The notes under the pieces were generated by a model. It did not search any database and was not told the origin of the DNA. It saw only the letters and a list, made by a program, of their open reading frames with translations. A stretch of 64,000 nucleotides of DNA from Sphingomonadales bacterium (GTDB lineage: Bacteria > Pseudomonadota > Alphaproteobacteria > Sphingomonadales > Sphingomonadaceae): NCBI GenBank assembly GCA_004173185.1, contig SEFZ01000003.1:1-64000 (forward strand), in the 5' to 3' direction. Both the position numbers and the translations under genes were made by a program. The first letter of the stretch is position 1. Every line of letters begins with the position of its first letter. Positions 31,275 through 39,717 of this stretch are shown here, one piece after another.

Positions 31275-33260
31275 ATGACCAGCGAAGACGTTTTTGCCCC
31301 TCGGCTTGGGCGCATGCGCGCGGGTGGTAAGGGTAAGCAGGCCAAGAAGTTTCTCGGCCAGATCCTCGCTGCGGCCAATCTCGCGCGCGGAGCTGGAGGA
31401 AGACCCAGCGCAGCGAGCAGGTTCGACGGCAGCCGCATCGGTCGCGGAGCCGGCGTCGGCCGGATTCTTAGCAGCCGCGATCGCTATGGGGCTCTCAGAC
31501 AGCGCCGCGTCATTATCAAATCGCGGATCGTGAAACTCGCCGGCAAGGGGTTCGCCGCGGCAAGCGCCCACATGCGATATGTCGAGCGCGACGGGACGAC
31601 GCGCGACGGCGGGCGGGGCCACCTTTATGGCGCTGACGCGGACAATGTCGACGGCAAGTCATTTCTCGAAGCTGCGAAGGATGATCGGCATCAGTTTCGC
31701 CTGATTCTATCGCCAGAAGATGGTGCTGATTATGATGATCTGAAGTCGCTCACGCGGGGGTTGATGGCGCGCGTAGAGCAGGATCTCGGCACGGGGCTCG
31801 ATTGGGTCGCGGTCGATCATTTTAATACCGCACATCCGCACACGCACATCATCGTGAGGGGGCGGGACGATCGCGGCAAAGACCTGGTCATTGCACGCGA
31901 ATATATTGTCCAGGGGATGCGCGAGCGGGCTGCCGAATTGATCGATTTAGATCTCGGTCCCCGAACAACCCGCGCGATTGAGGAAAAGCTTCTCCGAGAG
32001 GTGGGACAGGAACGGATCACCAGCATAGACCGCGAGCTCATGCGCGAAGTTGACCGAAATCTGCTCGTAAGCTCGGCGGGCAGGGACGGGTTCGATCAAA
32101 CCGTCCGCATGGGCCGGCTCCGTAAACTGGAGCGTCTAGGGCTTGCCAGGCAATTGGGTGCGACACATTGGCGGTTGTCCCCTGATCTTGCCGCCACTTT
32201 GAGCCGGATGGGCGAGCGCGGCGATATCGTTCGAACAATGCAGCGAGCTTATACAGCGCGCGGCGACGCCCTAGGGATAGATGATCAAGCGATATATGAT
32301 CCGGCCGCCGCATGGGTCAGGCCGCTGGTCGGGCGCATTGCCGGGCGCGGCCTGTCCGATGAACTGAACGACCGTCATTATTTGCTCATCGAGGCGACAG
32401 ATGGACGCACTCATTATGTCGCGATCGGGAAAGGCGAGAATTTCGAGGCTTGCGCGAATGGCGCGATCGTTCGAATCGAACCAATTGTACCGGACGTCCG
32501 GGAGGCTGATCGCACGGTCGCTTTAGTCGCTGCGGCCAACGGCGGACGTTACGATGTCGATGCGCACCTCCGTCATGATCCGGCCGCCAGCGAGGCGTTC
32601 GCCGAAACGCATGTTCGCCGTCTCGAAGCGATGCGTCGATTGACGCGCGGCGTGTCCCGGGAGGTCGATGGTACATGGATTATTTCACATGATCATCTGG
32701 ACCGAGCAACCGCCTACGAGATCGCTCGTGCGAAGGACCGGCCCGTAATTATAGATCTATTGTCTTCTGTGCCGTTGGCTCAGCTGATCGAAGCCGATGC
32801 CGCGACCTGGCTCGACGTGGAGCTTGTTGCGGCAGAGCCACAGCCGGTGCGCAATGCCCGGTTTGGGCACGAAGTGCAGGAAGCTCAGTCTCGTCGCCGT
32901 CAATGGCTGATCACGCAAGGTTTGGCAGAACAAGACGGCAAGCGGACCATCTATCGCGCCGGTCTGATTCAGACCCTTCGGCGCCGCGAACTTGTTCGCA
33001 TCGGCGCACAGCTGTCGCGCGAACTGGGGAAGCCGTTCATCGAGGTCGCGCCGCGCGGGCAAATCGAGGGTGTTTACCGGCGCAGGATCGACGCGCTTTG
33101 CGGGAGATACGCATTAATTGAAAAGTCGCGTGATTTCACGCTCGTTCCTTGGCGACCGGTGCTGGAACGACATGTGGGGAAGGCAGTGAGCGGTTTGATG
33201 AGGGGCGACGGTGTTAGCTGGAGTTTCGGGCGGAGCCGAGGTGGTCCAAGCATTTCGTAA
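31275..33260 (+). CDS. Relaxase (VirD2-like, DUF3363)
   Basis: A 661-residue DNA-nicking transfer protein. The N-terminal relaxase domain has the three-His metal motif in DHFNTAHPHTHIIVRG (about residues 180-195); the catalytic tyrosine probably lies in AHMRYVERDG (about residue 104). The large C-terminal DUF3363 region begins at about residue 290. ATG 31275 (MTSEDVFAPRLGRMRAGG) is the family-like start. In related elements traR and traG follow, but here the next genes are amino-acid permeases on the other strand, so the transfer operon is cut short. Confidence 0.9.
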   Translation: MTSEDVFAPRLGRMRAGGKGKQAKKFLGQILAAANLARGAGGRPSAASRFDGSRIGRGAGVGRILSSRDRYGALRQRRVIIKSRIVKLAGKGFAAASAHMRYVERDGTTRDGGRGHLYGADADNVDGKSFLEAAKDDRHQFRLILSPEDGADYDDLKSLTRGLMARVEQDLGTGLDWVAVDHFNTAHPHTHIIVRGRDDRGKDLVIAREYIVQGMRERAAELIDLDLGPRTTRAIEEKLLREVGQERITSIDRELMREVDRNLLVSSAGRDGFDQTVRMGRLRKLERLGLARQLGATHWRLSPDLAATLSRMGERGDIVRTMQRAYTARGDALGIDDQAIYDPAAAWVRPLVGRIAGRGLSDELNDRHYLLIEATDGRTHYVAIGKGENFEACANGAIVRIEPIVPDVREADRTVALVAAANGGRYDVDAHLRHDPAASEAFAETHVRRLEAMRRLTRGVSREVDGTWIISHDHLDRATAYEIARAKDRPVIIDLLSSVPLAQLIEADAATWLDVELVAAEPQPVRNARFGHEVQEAQSRRRQWLITQGLAEQDGKRTIYRAGLIQTLRRRELVRIGAQLSRELGKPFIEVAPRGQIEGVYRRRIDALCGRYALIEKSRDFTLVPWRPVLERHVGKAVSGLMRGDGVSWSFGRSRGGPSIS

Positions 33261-33734
33261 CTATGGGATGGCGAGGCAGAGCTGCCGCAATCCGAATGTC
33301 ACCCTCGATTTCCAAAATCCTGTCGGCAGCTGCTTTGCGCTTCCGTTTTACTTAGCGTCTTATCCAGTCACTCCTAATGCCGGGTCACGTCCCTCGGTCG
33401 AGAGTCCCAATACGCCGCGAAATAGTTGCGTACGATACAACGTGTTGCGCCGCGGCATCACTTTAAAAAATATCGGTTGGCGCACCGTCTATTTTTGTGG
33501 CGGCTTACCCGCGCTGCTGTATGGGCTGCAACGCGACCCGATGGAGGGCTCCTTCATCATAAACTTGGCGGCCTTTTAGGCCGCCATTTTTTGAGTCGGC
33601 TTTGCGCCTGATTCAAGTCATATTCGACCCCGCACCGGGGGCCTCAAACCAGCCATTCGCGATGTTAGAGCACAGATGCGCGATCCGAGGAGTCGATGCC
33701 GATGGATCGGCATTTCTGAGGCGGTTGCCACTGG
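33261..33734. other. Non-coding junction after the relaxase
   Basis: No convincing gene. The open frame at 33211-33579 overlaps the relaxase end, has no good start and reads as chance. Composition shifts to lower GC. A strong terminator lies at 33567-33592. This is the border between the transfer backbone and the catabolic cargo. Confidence 0.55.
33567..33592 (+). terminator. Intrinsic terminator
   Basis: GGCGGCC-TTTTA-GGCCGCC followed by ATTTTTT. Confidence 0.88.
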
Positions 33735-35120
33735 CTAAGGATTAGTGTCACCAAGGAATCGGGATAGCTTGGCACGCCTGAGATTTAGAACAAACATTCC
33801 TGCACCCAAAACCATCCAAACCGCCCCCCCCATCTTCGCGTGTGGGTCGGCATTGACCAGCACATAGCCGACGATGAAGAAGCCCAGTACTGGCACGGCG
33901 ATATGAAGCAGATAGTTTTTGGATCGTTGTCGTAAGGCATAATACCAAAACACCGAGATGTGGAGCAGGCAGAAACTAAATAGGGCTCCGACGTTTACCA
34001 GCGAAGAAATGAGGCCGATCTGGCCGACGAAGAAAAGCACGAGCAGGAGGCTAATGGCGCTGACGAAGAGTAGCGCGGCGATCGGCACTTGCCTGCTGCT
34101 GACGCGGGACAGAAACGCGGGCAACTGCCGGTCGCGGCTCATCGAATAGAGGAGGCGGCTGGTGGCGGCCTGAGCCGCCATGGCGTTGGCAAATCCGACC
34201 GAAATGACGTTGACCACGAGGAATGCGTTCATCCACCCCGAGCCCGCTGCCGCACGAACTAGAGCAAAAAAGGCGTTTCCGGCCTCGCCGTCTGGAAATT
34301 CGGTCCGCCCCGCGGCGAGCAGGCTCGCGAGCCAAGTCTGCGCGATGAAAAGTGTCGCGACAACGAACAGGGCCATGATCATTGCGCGGCCGGCGGGGTT
34401 CTTTTTTCCAGTTGTCTCTTCTGCAAGCGTCGAGATTCCGTCGAAACCGAGGAAGCTCAGTACGGCGATCGAGAGGGCGGAAGCGAGCATCGGGGCACTT
34501 ATTGTCTCGGCATTCCAGATGGGCGCTGTACTCCAGCGGACGTCGGGTAGCGTCTGGCCATTGATCGCCAGCACCGCGATGATGACGAAGGCGAAGACGA
34601 ATGCCAGCTGGATAACTATGAAGACGCGGTTGGCCGCCTTCAACGAGCCAATGCCGGCGAGGTTGATCAGCGTGTTCACCGCGACGAATATGACCCCCCA
34701 GAGCCATCGGGGTGAATCGGGAAAAAGCCCGATCATTGATTCCGCCGCGAAGACGTAGATCAGGGTTGGGACGAACAAATAGTCGAGAAGTATCGCCCAG
34801 CCGGCAAAAAAGCCGAGATGAGGATGTATGCCGCGTCCGACATAGGAGAAGACCGACCCTGCAAGCGGGAAAGATTTTGCCATTTGCGAGTAGGCGAGCG
34901 CGGTAAAAATCATCGCGACCAGCCCGAGCAGATAGACGAGCGGGACCATCCCCGAGGAACTGTTGTATACCGTGCCGAAAATTGCCCACGGTGCGATCGG
35001 GACCATGAACACGAGACCATAGATCAGGAGATCAAAGGTCGAGACTGACCGCTTGAGCTCCTGCTTGTAGCCAAGGGCCTCGAGCTTGCTCTCGTTGGTC
35101 GTGATGTCGGCTTTGGACAT
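33735..35120 (-). CDS. APC-family amino-acid/polyamine permease 1
   Basis: A 461-residue inner-membrane transporter with about 12 hydrophobic helices. The APC-type start (LLIYGLVFMVPIAPWAIFGTV) and LSFLGFDGISTLAEETTGKKNPAGRA in the helix 6 region, cited in part, resemble the PuuP/YjeH side of the superfamily. It is the last gene of a minus-strand group with a second permease and an aldehyde dehydrogenase, so it probably takes up the amino acid or amine degraded by this block. Confidence 0.9.
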   Translation of the reverse strand: MSKADITTNESKLEALGYKQELKRSVSTFDLLIYGLVFMVPIAPWAIFGTVYNSSSGMVPLVYLLGLVAMIFTALAYSQMAKSFPLAGSVFSYVGRGIHPHLGFFAGWAILLDYLFVPTLIYVFAAESMIGLFPDSPRWLWGVIFVAVNTLINLAGIGSLKAANRVFIVIQLAFVFAFVIIAVLAINGQTLPDVRWSTAPIWNAETISAPMLASALSIAVLSFLGFDGISTLAEETTGKKNPAGRAMIMALFVVATLFIAQTWLASLLAAGRTEFPDGEAGNAFFALVRAAAGSGWMNAFLVVNVISVGFANAMAAQAATSRLLYSMSRDRQLPAFLSRVSSRQVPIAALLFVSAISLLLVLFFVGQIGLISSLVNVGALFSFCLLHISVFWYYALRQRSKNYLLHIAVPVLGFFIVGYVLVNADPHAKMGGAVWMVLGAGMFVLNLRRAKLSRFLGDTNP

Positions 35121-35244
35121 GGAAGGTTCCTGATCTGAGGGGGTGGCCCATCTTTGCGCGGCGACCCAAGCATGGCGGGCAATGCGATTGTTGCGGAATG
35201 TGGCTGCGGCCTCCAGGCACTCCGTGCCTCGACGCCGGGCTCGA

Positions 35245-36615
35245 TCAGAGGGAGCTACCGGGGTCGCGACTCCGCGACAGCCACCGGCTTATGGCGAACA
35301 CCGGAAGGCCGACCGCCACGATGGCGATACCAAGCGCGACCTGCGCTGGTCTTTGGTAGAGAAGTACCCCCATATAGGTGAGCGAAACCACGACGAATAC
35401 GAGCGGCGTGAATGGATAGCCCGGCGTCTGGAAAGGGCGGGGGAGGTCCGGCTCACGTCGACGCAGCACAATCACCGCAAGGACGACAAGTATCGAGAAA
35501 ATCTGGCTAACGAATGCCATCGTCGCGAGAATTGCCTGGTAGCTGCCGGTAAGCGAGAGGACGGCAGACCATCCTCCGACCAGCGTGATCGCAACAGCGG
35601 GTACATGGCTGCCCTCCTCGACGCGGGCGAGATACTTCTTGAGGAATCCCGACTGTCCGAGCGCGAAGGCGACTCGCGGATAGGCGGTCATCTGGGCGTT
35701 GACGACAGCGAGCGCCGAGAGGCCGATACCCAGCGACATGGCAATCGTTCCCGCCTTGCCGAACGCCATGCCCATAATGTCTCCCGCGACCCGGTCCGAG
35801 GCCGTCAGCTTTTCGAAAGGCAGGGCCGAGAAATAGCTGATGTTGACCCCGATATAGAGAATGAACACGGCTGCGAAACCGAGAATGATCGCGCGCGACA
35901 CATTGCGCTCCGGATGGCGAATCTCCCCTGCGACCTGCGTCACGAAGAATGCGCCGCTGAATGAGAAAATGCAGAGGAGCAGGCCGTCGACGAAGCCGCT
36001 CGCGGTGGAAAGCCAGTCGGGGGACGGCCGCACGGGACCGGAAGCCCAGCTCATGTCGAAGTCGAGAAACAGGAAAGGGACCGCGATCAGGCCTGCGAGC
36101 ATCGCGAGCTTCAGAGCCGTGAGAAAGACCTGGACCTTGCCGCTGTTTCGCACCCCCGTGATATTTAGAAACAGCGTCGAGAGGATCAGGCCGCAGGCCG
36201 TGATCGGCGTAAGATAACTGTCGGCCCCGGCAGGGGCGAACAGCGGCACCAGATACGTCGCCGCCATGATCGCGACGACCGCAATTGCTCCCGAACCATA
36301 AGCAAAGCAGATCATCCACGCGTAGCAGAAGGCGAGCGCCTCGGACCGATAGGCACGCCGCAGATAAACATAGAGGCCTCCCGTTTCGGGGATGCTCGTA
36401 CCCAGTTCGGCGAAGCAGAGCGCGGCGCACGCCGAGAGGAGCCCCGCGACGATCCAGACGAGCAGCGCAAGGTTCGCCGTGCCTGCGCTGTGTGCAACTG
36501 CGCCCGGGATAAGGAAGATGCTGACGCCGATAATGCCCCCCGCCACCAGCGAAAAGGCTGCGGGGAGTCCCAGGCCGCGTTCGAGGCCGACCTTCGCCGC
36601 GTCCGGGGCGCTCAT
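35245..36615 (-). CDS. APC-family amino-acid permease 2
   Basis: A 456-residue transporter with about 12 membrane helices. It has the classical SLVAGGIIGVSIFLIPG substrate-binding loop of helix 1 and FSFSGAFFVTQVAGEIRHPERN in helix 6 (in part), as in the LAT/serotonin-type APC branch. It overlaps the aldehyde dehydrogenase gene by 4 bp, so it is in that operon. The substrate cannot be told. Confidence 0.9.
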   Translation of the reverse strand: MSAPDAAKVGLERGLGLPAAFSLVAGGIIGVSIFLIPGAVAHSAGTANLALLVWIVAGLLSACAALCFAELGTSIPETGGLYVYLRRAYRSEALAFCYAWMICFAYGSGAIAVVAIMAATYLVPLFAPAGADSYLTPITACGLILSTLFLNITGVRNSGKVQVFLTALKLAMLAGLIAVPFLFLDFDMSWASGPVRPSPDWLSTASGFVDGLLLCIFSFSGAFFVTQVAGEIRHPERNVSRAIILGFAAVFILYIGVNISYFSALPFEKLTASDRVAGDIMGMAFGKAGTIAMSLGIGLSALAVVNAQMTAYPRVAFALGQSGFLKKYLARVEEGSHVPAVAITLVGGWSAVLSLTGSYQAILATMAFVSQIFSILVVLAVIVLRRREPDLPRPFQTPGYPFTPLVFVVVSLTYMGVLLYQRPAQVALGIAIVAVGLPVFAISRWLSRSRDPGSSL

Positions 36616-38036
36616 GCCACGGCTCCAAGGATAGCCTTAGTCTCGAGGAACTCTCCGAAGGCGTGATCTCCCCATTCGCGCCCGTTGCCGCTCATCTTAT
36701 ACCCCCCGAATGGAGCCATCAGATCGGGCTGCGCGCCGTTCAGATTGACCTGTCCTGCCCTCAGACGCCCGGCAACAACGCGTATTTTTGCTACATCGCG
36801 CCCCGAAACATAGGCTGCAAGCCCATATTCGGTATCGTTTGCAATATCGACGGCCTCGTCGATCCCGTCATAGGCGAGGATGGAAAGGACTGGCCCGAAA
36901 ATCTCGTCCTTCGCGATCGACATATCGGGTGTGACATCGGCAAAAATGGTGGGCTTTACATAATAGCCCGTGACGAGACCGTCAGGTTTGCCTGCGCCGC
37001 CCGCGACCAGCGTCGCCCCTTCGGCAATACCCGCGTGAATCAGGTCCTGGATCTTTTCCCATTGGACATCCGAGGCCACCGGTCCGACGCGGGCATCGCC
37101 CGACGGGTCGCCTACCGTGTGTGCCGCCGCCGCCGTTCTCGCGATCGCAATCACCTCGTCCATCCGGTAGCGCGGCACGATCATCCGCGTCGGCGCGTTG
37201 CAGGACTGACCAGAATTCATCATGACCGAAGCAACGCCACGCTTGATCGCTTCCTGGAAGTCGGCGTCGTCGAGGATGATGTTCGGGCTCTTCCCTCCGA
37301 GCTCCTGATGCACGCGCTTGACCGTAGCGGCGGCGTCGCGCGCCACCTCGATCCCGGCACGGGTTGAGCCTGTAAAGGACACCATGTCGACATCCGGATG
37401 CGATGTCAGGGCTTTGCCGACAACCGGGCCTGTGCCGTTCACCATATTGAAAACGCCAGCGGGAACGCCCGCCGCATCAATGATTTCGGTCCAGATCCAG
37501 GCAGAGAAAGGGGCAATCTCGGACGGTTTCAAAACGACCGTGCATCCTGTCGCCAGGGCTGGCGCCACTTTGCAGGCGATCTGGTTGATGGGCCAGTTCC
37601 ACGGCGTAATCAGTGCGCAGACACCGATTGGTTCGTGAACGATACGGGTCATACCGCGAGCTGTCTCGAACTGATAATCGCGAAGCACGCTCAGGGCGAC
37701 TTCCAAGTGCTGAAGACCGCGGACAGCATGCGCACGCTGCGCAAGCCACAAAGGCGCGCCCATCTCTTCGCTGATCGCGAACGCTATATCACTCTGCCGC
37801 TTCTTATATTCGGCAATGACCCGTTCGAGAAGTGCAGCGCGGTCGTCTCGGGAGTATCCTGAAAATCCCGCAAAGGCGTTTCGCGCGGCCCGAACGGCGC
37901 GATCTACATCCTCGTGCGTACCTGCCGAGATATGGCCCGCGACACGCTCGGTAGCCGGATTGATGATGTCGAGTACGGCATTGCCCATCGGTTCGACCCA
38001 CGACCCGTCGATATAGAAATTCAAACAAGAACGCAC
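36612..38036 (-). CDS. Aldehyde dehydrogenase, NAD(P)-dependent
   Basis: A 474-residue enzyme oxidising an aldehyde to the acid. The cofactor region TPWNWPINQIACKVAPALA and VSFTGSTRAG (in part), the general base in QELGGKSPNII and the catalytic cysteine near residue 280 in NSGQSCNAPTR are all present. Length is normal. It is the first gene of the minus-strand operon and shares a divergent promoter with the decarboxylase; a TGTGATCACA palindrome lies 69 bp upstream. In this context the aldehyde is probably made by the class III aminotransferase. Confidence 0.93.
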   Translation of the reverse strand: MRSCLNFYIDGSWVEPMGNAVLDIINPATERVAGHISAGTHEDVDRAVRAARNAFAGFSGYSRDDRAALLERVIAEYKKRQSDIAFAISEEMGAPLWLAQRAHAVRGLQHLEVALSVLRDYQFETARGMTRIVHEPIGVCALITPWNWPINQIACKVAPALATGCTVVLKPSEIAPFSAWIWTEIIDAAGVPAGVFNMVNGTGPVVGKALTSHPDVDMVSFTGSTRAGIEVARDAAATVKRVHQELGGKSPNIILDDADFQEAIKRGVASVMMNSGQSCNAPTRMIVPRYRMDEVIAIARTAAAAHTVGDPSGDARVGPVASDVQWEKIQDLIHAGIAEGATLVAGGAGKPDGLVTGYYVKPTIFADVTPDMSIAKDEIFGPVLSILAYDGIDEAVDIANDTEYGLAAYVSGRDVAKIRVVAGRLRAGQVNLNGAQPDLMAPFGGYKMSGNGREWGDHAFGEFLETKAILGAVA

Positions 38037-38104
38037 GCGGTGATCCCCTCCGATGCAGGCAACTCTCTAGGTTCCCTCGCGACTCACGATATATCACAAA
38101 TAAA

Positions 38105-38114
38105 TGTGATCACA
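38105..38114. promoter_or_regulatory. TGTGATCACA operator, site 1
   Basis: A perfect 10-bp palindrome in the context TAAATGTGATCACAATATAA, 69 bp before the aldehyde dehydrogenase start. It is probably bound by the FadR-type GntR regulator at 49555. Confidence 0.55.
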
Positions 38115-38309
38115 ATATAAGCTTGCGATATCATGCGCGTCCGATTCCGATGGTCTTCGGGCTGGGCTGCACGTCGCACGAATCCGGTCTTTCGGCTCAA
38201 ATCCGGCGGGGATTGAGGTAATGTCCAACATGTATATCGATCATTCTCATGGAGCTCGAGGTAACATAAAATATGGGTCTTGACACAAGCCAATGAAAGA
38301 GGTGATAAA

Positions 38310-38319
38310 TGTGATCACA
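38310..38319. promoter_or_regulatory. TGTGATCACA operator, site 2
   Basis: The same palindrome in the context TAAATGTGATCACATTATAT, 24 bp before the decarboxylase start, a position suited to repression. The flanks extend the match with site 1. Confidence 0.55.
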
Positions 38320-38342
38320 TTATATAAATAGGGGATTGGGCG

Positions 38343-39617
38343 GTGAGTGAGAAGCTTCAGACGGGGTTTGCTTTTCCCGAGACAGGGCGTGAATGGGACG
38401 AAGTCCTGAGCGATCTCGAGGCCTTCAAATCGGATGATTTTGATTGGCGGCGCGGACGTCTTCCCACCTACACCTATTTCTGGAACGAGGAGTTGCTGGC
38501 GAAGCAGAAGTCTTCATACACTGCCTATCTGGGCGAAAACGGATTGGGTGAGGGCAGCGCGTTCAAGAGCATCGCGCGCATGAGTTCGGACATTTATTCC
38601 GCTGCGCGGTCGATCTTCCATGCACCAGACGACGCGACGGCGTCCTTTACCAGCGGCGGATCCGAAAGCCTGTTCCTCGCCGTCAAGACGTGCCGCGACT
38701 GGACCCGGTCCAAGCGGAAGGAGCCCAAGGGGCAATATAATATCGTTGCCGGCGAAAGTGCGCACCCCGCGCTGCTGAAGGCCGCTAAAATCATGGACGT
38801 GGAGGTCCGGCGCGTGCCGGTCGATGCGGAGTACCGGGTGTCTGCCGAGGCGCTTCGCGCGGAGATCGACGACCGGACAATGATGCTCTTCGCGTCCGCG
38901 CCCTGTTATCCCTATGGCGTCTTTGACCGCATCGAGGATATATCTGCCCTCGCGCTTTCGCTTGACCTTTGGTTCCATGTCGACGGTTGTTGGGGTGGTT
39001 TCATTTCGCCCTTCGCGAAGTTGCTTGGCTATCCGATCCCGGAGTGGGATCTCGCCGTTCCCGGTGTGACGAGCCTGTCGGCCGACCTTCACAAGTTCGG
39101 CTACGCGGCCAAGGGCGCGAGCCTTCTTCTTTATCGTGACCCATCGATGATGGAGCACCAGGCCTATTACTTCGACGATTGGCCCCGCGGCATATATTAC
39201 ACGCCGACGTTGTCAGGCTCCAAAGCCGCTGGTTCAGTATCGTCGGCTTGGGCCATGCTCCAGCATCTCGGTCTTAAAGGTTATATCGAGGCGACCGACG
39301 CCACGATGGCGGCAACGATGCAGTTGATCGCCGGTATCGATCAGATCGACGGGCTCGAGACGCTGCCTCAATACCGCGAGTCAAACCTGTTCTCCTTCGT
39401 GTCGACCGATGATGCCGTCGACATCATGGCGGTTGCTGACATTCTTCAGGAGAACGGCTGGATGCGCGGCCGAATGAAGACCCCGCTCGCCGTCCACCAA
39501 GGCGTGACGGCGTCCCACCTTCCATACGTGGCTGAATATTTGGAGGTCGTCAGTGACGCCGTCGATGAAGCGCGCCGCACGGGGCGCAAGGGGAAGTTCG
39601 GCGTGCGCTCCTACTGA
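38343..39617 (+). CDS. PLP-dependent decarboxylase (group II / sphingosine-phosphate lyase-like)
   Basis: A 424-residue fold-type I PLP enzyme. The cofactor lysine is about K250 in SADLHKFGYAAKG, with the Asp of HVDGCWGG above the pyridine ring and the phosphate-binding TSGGSESLFLAV. It may decarboxylate an amino acid to an amine, or cleave a C-C bond as S1P lyases do. The start GTG lies 24 bp after operator site 2. It opens the plus-strand half of the catabolic block. Confidence 0.88.
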   Translation: MSEKLQTGFAFPETGREWDEVLSDLEAFKSDDFDWRRGRLPTYTYFWNEELLAKQKSSYTAYLGENGLGEGSAFKSIARMSSDIYSAARSIFHAPDDATASFTSGGSESLFLAVKTCRDWTRSKRKEPKGQYNIVAGESAHPALLKAAKIMDVEVRRVPVDAEYRVSAEALRAEIDDRTMMLFASAPCYPYGVFDRIEDISALALSLDLWFHVDGCWGGFISPFAKLLGYPIPEWDLAVPGVTSLSADLHKFGYAAKGASLLLYRDPSMMEHQAYYFDDWPRGIYYTPTLSGSKAAGSVSSAWAMLQHLGLKGYIEATDATMAATMQLIAGIDQIDGLETLPQYRESNLFSFVSTDDAVDIMAVADILQENGWMRGRMKTPLAVHQGVTASHLPYVAEYLEVVSDAVDEARRTGRKGKFGVRSY

Positions 39618-39717
39618 CGGGTGGGGGTGCCGGCGTTCCCAAGCCGGCGCCCCCGCCGCTTACCCGCTTCGCTTCCCAATCGTTCGATCGCAACCGCATC
39701 ATCATGGAGGCATAGTT

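Larger units (their letters stand above)
7047..33260. mobile_element. Integrative element, backbone incomplete
   Basis: The span from the tRNA-Gln fragment and integrase 2 through ArdC, DUF2958, ParB, DUF736, TraF, lytic transglycosylase and relaxase has the gene content of Tn4371-like or related ICE backbones. It is interrupted by the quorum-sensing/lasso locus (9703-21810). TraG, Trb and ParA genes are not seen. The right attachment site is not visible, and the cargo from 33.7 to 62.8 kb may belong to the same element. Confidence 0.55.
38037..38342. promoter_or_regulatory. Divergent promoter region of the catabolic block
   Basis: A 306-bp AT-rich region between aldehyde dehydrogenase and decarboxylase genes. 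It contains TGTGATCACA at 38105-38114 and again at 38310-38319, both preceded by TAAA and followed by AT-rich sequence. One site serves each gene. No gene is seen here. Confidence 0.6.

Noticed and set aside
33211..33579. 122-residue open frame after the relaxase
   Set aside because: It overlaps the relaxase end in another frame, has no ribosome-binding site, a mixed composition and no recognisable domain; its stop falls inside a terminator hairpin.
38105..38319. Crp/Fnr binding sites
   Set aside because: TGTGA and TCACA half-sites adjoin directly, while Crp sites need a 6-bp spacer; a nearby GntR regulator is a better match.
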